64,000 nt of DNA, from positions 186,001 to 250,000 of the forward strand of contig NZ_JAMTCS010000005.1 of assembly GCF_024171955.1 (NCBI RefSeq). The letters run 5' to 3'. Origin of the DNA: Promicromonospora thailandica (lineage in GTDB: Bacteria > Actinomycetota > Actinomycetes > Actinomycetales > Cellulomonadaceae). The notes below the pieces were generated by a model. It saw only the letters and a list, made by a program, of their open reading frames with translations. It had not been told where the DNA came from and made no database searches. Both the position numbers and the translations under genes were made by a program. This document shows positions 57,434-64,000 of this stretch, in pieces (the first letter of the stretch is position 1; every line of letters begins with the position of its first letter).

Positions 57434-58398
57434 CGGTTCACCCCGGCGTACTCGGTGACCGAGAGGCAGTTCTCGGCACCGGTCTTGGCGCAGAGGGCGT
57501 CGTAGAGCGAGACCAGCCCCTCCACGACCTCCGAGGACGGTGGTGATCCAGCCACTCGTCCCAGGCCGGCGACGGCCACCGAGGCACCCGCCAGCTCCGG
57601 CACGCTCGTCTTCTCGGCCAGCGACGTCGCTTCCTGTTCGCTCAGCGCCTTCTTACCGAGCTTGACCCCGCCGACGTTCTGGAAGCCGTCCGTGAAGATG
57701 TACAGGTGGAGGTGGGCGTCGCCGTCGAGCTGCCGGGCCCACTCGGCAGCCAGCCGGTACTGGGCGGTGATGTCGCTACCGCCGCCGGGCAGCGCCGCGA
57801 CTGCTGGCTCGTAGGCTGCCCGGATCTCGGCCATGGTCTCCTCGACGATCTGCGGCACGCGCTTGAGCTTGGCGTTGTCGGTGGCACCGTCCAGCCGCAG
57901 GGGCTGGTCGAAGATGGTGGCCGTGGCGGCGCTGGACGCGGAGAACACCTGCACCCGCAGGTGCCCCGAGCAGATCGCCGTCCGACGGACGATCCCCTCG
58001 ACAGCGGCCATGCGCTCGGCCGCAATCTCCGACGAGGCACTCGACCCCGTGCCGTCGATCTCGACCGAGGAGGCCGGAGCTGCAACGGGGTCACACGAAG
58101 CGAGGATCTCCTGGTTCTCGGCCAGCTCGCCGTGGGTCGAGCCCACCCCGCACGCCGCGAGTGCGGCGACCAGGAGCAGTGCGATCGGCGCAGCCACGAC
58201 CGCCGGCTTCTGACTACGCTTGCGCGCGATCCGAGCCTGACGGCGCTCCTTGACTTCGTTGGTGGCGGGGACGACCGAGGAGTTGGTCGGAAGCACCGAG
58301 CGCAGGTCCCGCGCCAAGTGGCGGAGCTCCTTCTCCTGCCGGGCGCGCTGACGATCCTCGATGCTGTGGATGATGCGTGTGTAGCGGTTCCTAGACAT
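57430..58398 (-). CDS. Membrane-anchored vWA-domain protein (first gene of vWA operon)
   Basis: This is 322 residues from ATG 58398 (AAGGAGG upstream). A basic cytoplasmic N-terminus (about 70 residues) precedes a membrane segment with a lipobox-like end (PIALLLVAALAACGVGS), so most of the protein is outside. The vWA domain has SSVEIDGTGSSAS (MIDAS DxTxS variant), GGGSDITAQYRLA (Thr) and LHLYIFTDGFQNVGG (Asp). The gene is transcribed divergently from the STAND-like gene. The three genes 58398-55629 form a tight operon. Confidence 0.84.
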   Translation of the reverse strand: MSRNRYTRIIHSIEDRQRARQEKELRHLARDLRSVLPTNSSVVPATNEVKERRQARIARKRSQKPAVVAAPIALLLVAALAACGVGSTHGELAENQEILASCDPVAAPASSVEIDGTGSSASSEIAAERMAAVEGIVRRTAICSGHLRVQVFSASSAATATIFDQPLRLDGATDNAKLKRVPQIVEETMAEIRAAYEPAVAALPGGGSDITAQYRLAAEWARQLDGDAHLHLYIFTDGFQNVGGVKLGKKALSEQEATSLAEKTSVPELAGASVAVAGLGRVAGSPPSSEVVEGLVSLYDALCAKTGAENCLSVTEYAGVNR

Positions 58399-58433
58399 GA
58401 GAGCCTCCTTCACGGAATCGAGGCGGCTGATGC

Positions 58434-58446
58434 CAGACGACGTCTG
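58434..58446. promoter_or_regulatory. CAGACG-A-CGTCTG dyad between divergent operons
   Basis: A perfect 6-1-6 palindrome lies in the 147-bp gap between the vWA operon and the STAND-like gene. It may be an operator for either promoter. No dedicated regulator is identified. Confidence 0.4.
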
Positions 58447-58545
58447 CCACCGCTCGAACGAACGTGCAGGTCAAGCGTCGGCTCCGGGGAGTCTCCCGAG
58501 TGGAACAGGCTTGGCAGATTCTTAGAAAGAGCGCACGATTTTGGA

Positions 58546-60519
58546 ATGAGCAACCCGCAGCCAGGCCGAGACGACGTTGGCGACCTCGACGCTCGGCTCC
58601 TTGCCGAGCTGGCCTTCTTGCGCAGGAACCCGTTCGGTGGCGGCCCGAAGGTTGACGAACGGCTCGCCGCTACGCAGACACTCTCCGCGCTCGCCGAGCA
58701 GCTCTACGGGCCAGCGACCAAGCTCTCCGATCGCGACCAACAGCAACGAGCACTTGTCAGGAGTGCCGCCAAACGTATGGAGGGCACCGGTGGCGAGGCA
58801 CTTCTTCGCCTCCTCGGTTTGCACGCGGAGACCGTGAATATAAGAAATGTGGGGCCTCGAAGTGAACTCGCTGGTCCCTATGCCCACCCAGACCCGCACT
58901 TTGGGAAAACGTTCGGGCGCATCGAGTACTGGAAACCGTTTCTCCAACTTGCCGTGATAGCGATTCAACAGACAGCGCAGGCGGTTCCTCGCCGCAGAGA
59001 CGGCGACAGCGAACCTCTTCGTGATCTCGCCCTGCCGATTGTCAACCGCGAATGGACCGATATCATCGTCGAATTGGTCAAGTCGTCCGAGGCTGGACAC
59101 CAGGCCCATGCGCTTTACGGTCTACCCGGCAGCGGTCGGTACACGCTATGCGACCAGGCCCTCGCTCGGGTCACGCCCCAGAACCGTCACATCGTCCGCG
59201 TGGACGAACCACTTACCTACCACCGTGACTTGCTCGACATGCTCGAAACATACGGTATCCACGCAGATTCGTGGAGCCTTGCCGCCTGCGAGCGCGAGTT
59301 CCGAAGGCTGGTCGAAAACGCCCCTAGTTCGCTGGGTGGTGTGATCCTGCACGGCGGAAAGACGGCCGACCAGTTCGCGCACTTGCTACCGCGGCGGCCA
59401 AGAACGCACCTACTCCTTACTACAGAGCGTCCCTCTAAATCTCGCATGGACCACGTCTATGAGCTGGATGCGCCATCATTCATGCCCGAGGAAGCCGTTA
59501 CACTCTTGGCTTTCGGTCATCAGAATGCCGAGCCGCGAGACTTGTCGCTATTGGCTGAACAGCTCTACCGCCACGTGGGGCTCATCGCGGTCGCGGCTCG
59601 ATCCCGAATTACGGTAGCCACGTTGATCAGACGGCTCCGTCGCAACCGCACCGCGACAGTACTTCAGCTTGCCTCACTGGGCGGCATGGATCTTCGCCGA
59701 TACGCGCGGCAGGTAATCCGCGATATTGGCGACGATGCGGATGCGCTCTTTGCTCTTGATGTCGCGTTGTGGCTTACGGGTAACGACAGTTGGAACCTCT
59801 ACCATGCGGTGGGCTTCCTCTTGCCCGGTCGCGTCTCGCCCGCGCGTGTCAATGTTGCCCTCGATCGGTTTAATAACGCCTGTGGCTACGTAAGCTATTG
59901 GGGAAGCAGTCCGCTTGTCCCCATCCTCCGTCAGCTACGTGCCGAGCAAATGACGCCGCTGCTCCACGCTCTGGCAAGCCTCGAGGGCCACGAACGCATT
60001 GGACTCAACGGTGATCGTTGGCCAGTTGCGCTGTCCGTTTGGCGACGCTCAGGAGAAACGCCCCCAGTCCTGAACATGGGTACATACGAAACATCCGTCA
60101 CGGTTTGCCATGCTACTGGTGGGGGGCACGATTTCGCAGCTCTCTTCCATGGGCCAGATGGGCGACCACACGCTCAGCTCTACGAATGGGCACACCTGGG
60201 GGAACGGACCCTGGAGGTGTATGAGGATGGGGAGCAACTACCGCAAAGCATCCTGCTCGATCCGGATAACGATACGAGGTGGCCCGAAGTCACGCGCTAC
60301 ATGCTGGGCTTGTTGACGGGCCCGGACCTGTCACGACTGTCCGAACTTGTAGGCGATATACGAGTCGACTACTATGCAGAGCCGGACTACGAGGATTTGC
60401 ACCCTGAAATCGAACTGGAATGGATTGACCTCGACGACATCACGCCAGAAATGGCCACGATGTGGGATTCGAGACCTGATGAATCAAGTGATCCGCATTC
60501 GGGCGAGATTTTTGGGTAG
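58546..60519 (+). CDS. STAND/NB-ARC-like protein with degenerate P-loop
   Basis: This is 657 residues from ATG 58546. Residues 175-330 look like a STAND NTPase: QAHALYGLPGSGRYTLCDQALA (P-loop with GKT changed to GRY), GVILHGGKTADQF in the Walker B place without the Asp, HLLLTTERPSKSRMDHVYELDAPSFMPEEAVTLLAFGHQ (sensor and GxP-like region). The C-terminal ~200 residues are acidic with IELEWIDLDDITPEM. The gene is clearly less GC-rich than the transfer genes. The frame is intact, so it is a functional gene, perhaps a nucleotide-binding sensor that no longer hydrolyses ATP; a defence role is inferred. Confidence 0.68.
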   Translation: MSNPQPGRDDVGDLDARLLAELAFLRRNPFGGGPKVDERLAATQTLSALAEQLYGPATKLSDRDQQQRALVRSAAKRMEGTGGEALLRLLGLHAETVNIRNVGPRSELAGPYAHPDPHFGKTFGRIEYWKPFLQLAVIAIQQTAQAVPRRRDGDSEPLRDLALPIVNREWTDIIVELVKSSEAGHQAHALYGLPGSGRYTLCDQALARVTPQNRHIVRVDEPLTYHRDLLDMLETYGIHADSWSLAACEREFRRLVENAPSSLGGVILHGGKTADQFAHLLPRRPRTHLLLTTERPSKSRMDHVYELDAPSFMPEEAVTLLAFGHQNAEPRDLSLLAEQLYRHVGLIAVAARSRITVATLIRRLRRNRTATVLQLASLGGMDLRRYARQVIRDIGDDADALFALDVALWLTGNDSWNLYHAVGFLLPGRVSPARVNVALDRFNNACGYVSYWGSSPLVPILRQLRAEQMTPLLHALASLEGHERIGLNGDRWPVALSVWRRSGETPPVLNMGTYETSVTVCHATGGGHDFAALFHGPDGRPHAQLYEWAHLGERTLEVYEDGEQLPQSILLDPDNDTRWPEVTRYMLGLLTGPDLSRLSELVGDIRVDYYAEPDYEDLHPEIELEWIDLDDITPEMATMWDSRPDESSDPHSGEIFG

Positions 60520-60580
60520 AGTTTCCACCTCTGCGCGACTGTTGCATTACACCTCGGGATATGTCATAAATAGTAGGTAG

Positions 60581-61186
60581 ATGGAGCGTAAACCCCAACC
60601 ACCAAATCCCGAGTTTGAGTCACGCGGTGAAACCACAGATTCGCGTCGATTCGGCTATTTCCTCAAGACCAATCCGGTTGCGGTTGTTGATACGTGGGAG
60701 ATGTACTCCAATCGCTTGAGTGCGTACGCCGATTGGACGAGTGTGAACTCCGATGCGGAGGACACCCGAAATATAGACGAGTTCCACGAAGCCGAGGACG
60801 TCGGCACCGTATTTAGTCGGGAATTGCCAGAGTTTGCGAAGGCATATCCGCGCCAAGCTGCCGAGCTTGTTGCGGAGATCTTGCACCGCGATGACCATGC
60901 AGGCAGTTTTCATTTATGGACGGGTTCTGCGCGCGCCATTCTGTACATAGCCGCCTCTGACCGCGAGCTCGGTATTCAATTGTGGGACATGTTTCGCGAG
61001 CTGTCCGAACCGAACGTGAACGAGGCTGCTATCGACATGCAGGATGCAGTCGACCCACGAATCCCCCACGAACTCAGCCGGGAATTGCGTGATATTGAGC
61101 AACTGCGTCGAAAAATTGAACATCAAGACGTCGATCGTGTCGCGATGATGCTGTTCTACGTTGAACACGTCAAGCCCTACGCATAA
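60581..61186 (+). CDS. Hypothetical protein downstream of the STAND-like gene
   Basis: This is 201 residues from ATG 60581, 61 bp after the STAND-like stop in an AT-rich gap. It is acidic and helical (FSRELPEFAKAYPRQAAELVAEIL, REL...LRRKIEHQDVDRVAMMLFYVEHV). No domain is recognised. The shared orientation and the same lower GC suggest it was acquired with the STAND-like gene and acts with it (effector or inhibitor). Confidence 0.65.
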   Translation: MERKPQPPNPEFESRGETTDSRRFGYFLKTNPVAVVDTWEMYSNRLSAYADWTSVNSDAEDTRNIDEFHEAEDVGTVFSRELPEFAKAYPRQAAELVAEILHRDDHAGSFHLWTGSARAILYIAASDRELGIQLWDMFRELSEPNVNEAAIDMQDAVDPRIPHELSRELRDIEQLRRKIEHQDVDRVAMMLFYVEHVKPYA

Positions 61187-61217
61187 CAGGTAGCGCCTTA
61201 TCGGTAGAAAGAGAATT

Positions 61218-61273
61218 GGCGGGAGCTCCACCCGGACAACGACAGTATGTCGCGTTCCGAGTGGGCTCCCGCC
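61218..61273. terminator. Hairpin terminator after the STAND-like pair
   Basis: GGCGGGAGC (61218-61226) pairs exactly with GCTCCCGCC (61265-61273), and CCAC/GTGG extend the stem, around a long internal region. The gap 61187-61316 lies between the convergent 60581 and RHH genes. Confidence 0.55.
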
Positions 61274-61316
61274 GTTTGCGTCTCCTGAGCCGGGACGGCT
61301 CGAAGGTGACGCCGTG

Positions 61317-61646
61317 CTACTCGCCAGAGGTCTTGCCTCGGCGGGTTGCCGGACGTGAAGGAGGAGTCTCCTTCGCCTCGTCCGTTGCGGTGTTGCCGCC
61401 GAAGATCGCCGTGATGGCGTCGCGTCGGGTCTGAGCTTCGCGCTCAATGCCGGCACGGATGGCCTCGGCCTTCTCGAGCGTGGCGGGATCGGACTTGGTC
61501 TTCTCGATCCAGTGCTCCAGGGCCAGGCGGATCTCCTCAGTGGCAGTGCGACCCGTGATCTGGGCAACCACGTCCAACTGAGCGCGCAGCTCGTCGGTGA
61601 TCCGGACTGCCAGCGTGCGGAGCTGGCTTCCTGACGGCTCGCTCAT
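61317..61646 (-). CDS. Ribbon-helix-helix DNA-binding protein
   Basis: This is 109 residues from ATG 61646 (GAGGAGG upstream). LRTLAVRITDELRAQLDVVAQITGRTATEEIRLALEHWIEK at residues 8-48 is an RHH (CopG/Arc-type) domain: the strand (TLAVRIT) and two helices. The helical tail has KAEAIRAGIEREAQTRRDAITAIFGG. It is likely a small regulator or an antitoxin-like repressor, or a relaxosome accessory protein. No toxin gene is adjacent on the same transcript. Confidence 0.85.
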   Translation of the reverse strand: MSEPSGSQLRTLAVRITDELRAQLDVVAQITGRTATEEIRLALEHWIEKTKSDPATLEKAEAIRAGIEREAQTRRDAITAIFGGNTATDEAKETPPSRPATRRGKTSGE

Positions 61647-61751
61647 AGCGAACCACCTCCTCGGTGAATTGCGGCCGACGAACAGGGGACTGTTCATCTC
61701 GGAAGCCGCAGGGCACCGACGAAGCGATCGAGGCCTGTAAGCAACTGGAGG

Positions 61752-61768
61752 TGCTGATTGTTGTCAGC
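61752..61768. promoter_or_regulatory. Element operator TGCTGA-N5-GTCAGC, site 3 (RHH gene)
   Basis: TGCTGATTGTTGTCAGC followed by ACCCCC. It lies in the 273-bp gap 61647-61919, about 106 bp upstream of the RHH start and immediately downstream of a -10 box on the minus strand. Confidence 0.72.
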
Positions 61769-61775
61769 ACCCCCA

Positions 61776-61804
61776 GTTATGAAGCAAATTGCGAACGAAG
61801 GCAA
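61776..61804 (-). promoter_or_regulatory. Promoter upstream of the RHH gene
   Basis: On the minus strand TTGCCT (61799-61804), a 17-bp spacer and CATAAC (61776-61781) form a plausible -35/-10 pair. The predicted start falls next to operator site 3. The rest of 61647-61919 holds no other clear feature. Confidence 0.5.
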
Positions 61805-61919
61805 CCGTAGGTTCGCTCACGTTGTGATTTCTACAGCGTTTCTAAGGTGCTCTGAGCAGCACGGGCCCGTCGAGTCGTCGCATCAAGGAGTGCCAGGTCG
61901 CAGAGGTGTCGCACGTCGA

Positions 61920-63062
61920 TCAGGAGCGCGCGCCAGGTTCAGGCTCCGCTGACACTTGGCCGATCGTCTCCAGCACGAGGCTGGGCACGACGCGGACGGC
62001 ATCCTTCAGGAGCCGTTCTATGGCTACCGCATGACGGCTCGTGTCCACGTTGATGTGAGATGCCCACTCGGCAGGTTGGTAGCGGGCGAGCATCGACAGG
62101 GCATAGAGGACCGTCCACCAAGCCATCAGCGGATGAAGGCTGCGACTGTCGTCCGGTGCGACCGATGGAAAGAACTGCATAGACCCTATGTAGCGTCGCG
62201 TCAGCGACTCGAGAAGCGCAGCCCTTTCCGCGACTGTGCCTGCGTGACCGCCAGGCAGTTGCCAATGCATCACGAGCTCGCCCCAGCCGTCATTATGGCG
62301 ACTGAAGTCGGGAGCTGCGGCCGGCTCCCGGTCAACGCGTACGAAACTGTGGTAGCCCTGCGCCGCTGGGAACGCTTTGAGGTAGTTGTCCAAGGCCTGG
62401 CGCCCATTGTCAGCGTCCATGACCCACGAGGGAAAGCCAACGACAGGCACGGACGCCAAAGGATGGTTTTCGGGGTACAGATTGCGGTATTCGATCCACA
62501 AGGGCGTCCGCCGTGAGGCGTCCTCGCCGAGGAGCGGAGAGTGCTGATTCTCGGGTAGGAGGTCCCAGAGCACATTGAGGGGGATCGACGCCTTACCCCA
62601 GACGGGGGAGTCAAGGAGTTCCGACAGTCGGACGTAACTACCGCTTCCGCCAGGTTTGCCGGTCTCGATCCTGACGTCAGAGAGCCCGCCAGCGAGCTCT
62701 TTCGCGCTTATGCCGTGGCTACTCAGCTTCCAACCATCCCCAGGCCCGATGCTGGACGAAGCGGCAGTGATCGCACGCCCGGCCTGGCTGAGTCCATAGA
62801 AGACGAGGAGTGGCTGTGTAGCTGGACCAACCGTCGCCGCCGCGCGGAACATCTGCTCGGCTTGCTCCAGGGCGAAGACGTATGTCGCCCGCCGCTCGTC
62901 GACTACGACAGCCGGAGCTGGTGGGTTCCACCTCGTGGCTCGTAGTTGCTCCCAGACGCCATCGGTGTTGTTGTCGGCGTGCACATGCTGACCATGTGCT
63001 CGTTCAGGTGCGCTGTCAATCACGCTCCGGGCTCGATCCCCAATGTGGTCGGTAAGGTCCAT
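61920..63062 (-). CDS. YaaC-like protein
   Basis: This is 380 residues from ATG 63062. ATQPLLVFYGLSQAGRAITAASS near residue 83 and SSHGISAKEL match the YaaC family, whose hallmark is FYxLSxxAKA followed by HGL. The rest is helical with SLHPLMAWWTVLYALSMLARYQPAEWA, also a family feature. Function unknown; there are no membrane or catalytic motifs. It lies 60 bp downstream of the Ntn-hydrolase-like gene, on the same strand, so the pair is probably cotranscribed. Confidence 0.75.
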   Translation of the reverse strand: MDLTDHIGDRARSVIDSAPERAHGQHVHADNNTDGVWEQLRATRWNPPAPAVVVDERRATYVFALEQAEQMFRAAATVGPATQPLLVFYGLSQAGRAITAASSSIGPGDGWKLSSHGISAKELAGGLSDVRIETGKPGGSGSYVRLSELLDSPVWGKASIPLNVLWDLLPENQHSPLLGEDASRRTPLWIEYRNLYPENHPLASVPVVGFPSWVMDADNGRQALDNYLKAFPAAQGYHSFVRVDREPAAAPDFSRHNDGWGELVMHWQLPGGHAGTVAERAALLESLTRRYIGSMQFFPSVAPDDSRSLHPLMAWWTVLYALSMLARYQPAEWASHINVDTSRHAVAIERLLKDAVRVVPSLVLETIGQVSAEPEPGARS

Positions 63063-63122
63063 CTGTCAATGGCCGTGTTGGACCCCTGGCTCACGGGGAC
63101 TGGCCGCCAAGAGTCCGGCTCT

Positions 63123-63977
63123 CTAGAAGTTCCAGCCCTGCGGCTTGGGCCCATACACGACCTCTTGTCCGTGATCTTCAAGGGCGATCCGCACGAACTC
63201 GTCGGGCGTCGATGCGGGGACTGTAACCGACTCGTATGGATGTTCGTGGCGGAACAACCGTCCCGCGTTGGCGAGCGGATGGAGTAGTCCGATTGCGCCG
63301 CGGGTTCGTCCCCGGCCAGCGAAGACGATCAGTTCGGACACTGTGGGGTCTCCACCAGGTGGCACCTCCAGTGTGAGCTTGAGGTTGCCGTGCTCGAACC
63401 GTGCGCTCGTCACCTGCATCTCCGGCATCAGCGCCATGCGGTCGGGAGGAAACAGAAACCCCTCCGTTGGGGTACCCGACGCACGAATCGTGTATCCGCC
63501 CACGGTCGATACGGAGTCGAACGATGTCAGTCCTTGCTCCGATGACATGAGCAAGAACGGAACCTCTTGGCCCTCGCCCCACTGGTGGTACTTCTCCTGA
63601 AACTCACTGTAGGCGTCCCCGTCCCCACACCAGGCTCGTATACCGCCCGTGCGGGGCTCGACGTTCCCGTCCCGGACCATCCACAGCCGCGCCGGGTCCA
63701 GTGCAGCGATGACGAACTCCGCATGACGTTCGAGCCGGAGGCGCTCGAGCATCTCGTCGACGGTGACGTCGCGGACCTCGGTCAATAGACGGATGGTCCC
63801 GTGTGGATCGTTCCCGGCAACCCCGACGGCGAGGTCCGCACGAAGGATGACGATCTTGGCCAGGGCGTTTTCGTAGGTGTGTCTTGTCTTGGTCACGTCG
63901 CCGGCCCATGTGATCTTCGTGTCGGAAACCATCGTGATCCGGTCTCCGTCGTGGATGTCCGCGACTACAAGGGTCAT
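63123..63977 (-). CDS. Proteasome/HslV-like Ntn-hydrolase candidate
   Basis: This is 284 residues from ATG 63977 (a TTG at 63986 is less likely, since the ATG puts Thr at position 2). After Met removal the protein starts TLVVADIHDGDRITMVSDTKIT and continues LAKIVILRADLAVGVAGND, which parallels the HslV start (TTIVSV..., D17, K33, then GFAGG). Thr1, Asp18 and Lys40 are at matching places with a seven-residue loop insertion. The C-terminal half is not recognised. This would make it a threonine hydrolase, but no ATPase partner is visible. The assignment is by pattern only. Confidence 0.55.
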   Translation of the reverse strand: MTLVVADIHDGDRITMVSDTKITWAGDVTKTRHTYENALAKIVILRADLAVGVAGNDPHGTIRLLTEVRDVTVDEMLERLRLERHAEFVIAALDPARLWMVRDGNVEPRTGGIRAWCGDGDAYSEFQEKYHQWGEGQEVPFLLMSSEQGLTSFDSVSTVGGYTIRASGTPTEGFLFPPDRMALMPEMQVTSARFEHGNLKLTLEVPPGGDPTVSELIVFAGRGRTRGAIGLLHPLANAGRLFRHEHPYESVTVPASTPDEFVRIALEDHGQEVVYGPKPQGWNF

Positions 63978-64000
63978 GCCTACCAACCCTACTCGCGGCC

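Larger units (their letters stand above)
47188..64000. mobile_element. Integrative, probably conjugative element (right end outside window)
   Basis: Beginning at the 3' end of tRNA-Arg(CCT) the sequence is less GC-rich, with AT-rich intergenic regions. It carries a large serine recombinase, an ImmR/ImmA-like pair, a replication-relaxation protein, a TraG/VirD4-like ATPase, an adenine methyltransferase and accessory genes. This is the content of an actinobacterial integrative and conjugative (or mobilisable) element. No relaxase or VirB4-type gene is visible, and no copy of the tRNA 3' end was found to the right, so the other end lies beyond 64000. The limits are inferred. Confidence 0.75.

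Noticed and set aside
57706-58545. Extension of the STAND-like protein to 937 residues
   Set aside because: The upstream part is antisense to the vWA gene, is low-complexity, and lacks a ribosome site; ATG 58546 lies in the divergent intergenic region.
60595-60610. CACCAAATC at about 60599 matching the tRNA-Arg 3' end (CACCAAATC at 47183) as a possible right attachment site
   Set aside because: Only nine bases match and the rest of the tRNA 3' sequence is absent; a match of this size is expected by chance at several percent in 17 kb. The element genes also continue beyond it.
63978-63986. TTG 63986 as start of the Ntn-hydrolase candidate
   Set aside because: It would add three residues ahead of the catalytic Thr and lacks a better ribosome site; ATG 63977 leaves Thr exposed after Met removal.
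1-64000. CRISPR arrays, rRNA genes, insertion-sequence transposases
   Set aside because: I looked for regularly spaced direct repeats, rRNA-like conserved stretches and DDE transposase motifs and saw none; the repeats present are inverted or single direct repeats.

Overview
The window is a very GC-rich (roughly 73-75% by eye) actinobacterial chromosome segment followed by an integrated mobile element of visibly lower GC. The gene content of the chromosomal part (SepX/GlpR-type divisome protein beside a RimJ-like acetyltransferase and 5-formyltetrahydrofolate cyclo-ligase, an FmdB zinc-ribbon gene behind a CIRCE box, MscL, ROK-controlled sugar ABC transporters, a GH114 lipoprotein) points to the order Micrococcales, probably a Cellulomonas/Cellulosimicrobium/Isoptericola-like polysaccharide degrader. 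That placement is inference from gene content, not from a database match.

Layout. 1-9 kb: a mixed block with a GH114 glycosidase lipoprotein (cut by the window edge), small redox and regulator genes, a DsbA-family operon that begins with a 58-residue Cys-containing peptide, and a GlxA-type regulator with PfpI-type neighbours. 10-16.5 kb: an alpha-glucoside uptake and hydrolysis locus (solute-binding Tat lipoprotein, two permeases, GH13 alpha-glucosidase) divergent from a ROK regulator, with a perfect 9-3-9 palindrome between them. 16.5-24.7 kb: TetR regulators with palindromic operators, an SDR, a sugar dehydrogenase, a truncated nitrate-transporter remnant, small hypothetical genes, a DUF899 protein and tRNA-Ala(CGC). 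24.7-41.1 kb: housekeeping region (SepX/GlpR, RimJ-like, 5-FCL, penicillin acylase family, FmdB, SAF-domain protein, MscL, a 1345-aa helicase-like protein with eroded NTPase motifs, an MFS exporter, a membrane-anchored HTH protein, an L,D-transpeptidase). 41.2-46.9 kb: a five-gene Opp/Dpp-type ABC operon that may import oligosaccharides rather than peptides.

47.1-64 kb: tRNA-Arg(CCT) marks the left edge of an integrative, apparently conjugative element that runs past the right edge of the window. It holds a large serine recombinase whose 3' end reads into the antisense strand of the tRNA, an ImmR/ImmA-like regulatory pair in which the ImmA-like partner has lost its HExxH, a transfer operon (replication-relaxation protein, TraG/VirD4-like ATPase, small coupled ORFs), an MT-A70 adenine methyltransferase with a small membrane protein, a vWA / membrane protein / vWA operon, a STAND-like gene with a degenerate P-loop plus a partner gene, a ribbon-helix-helix protein, and a YaaC-like protein beside a proteasome/HslV-like Ntn-hydrolase candidate. 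A shared 17-bp operator, TGCTGA-N5-GTCAGC, occurs three times in the element: upstream of the XRE gene, just after a good -35/-10 at the transfer operon, and just after a -35/-10 upstream of the RHH gene. This suggests one element-wide repressor circuit.

The most unusual signals are that operator regulon, the Ntn-hydrolase/YaaC pair, the vWA trio, the pseudo-ImmA, the CIRCE box on an FmdB gene, and a family of long intergenic inverted repeats with the core GAGATCGGTC/GACCGATCTC.
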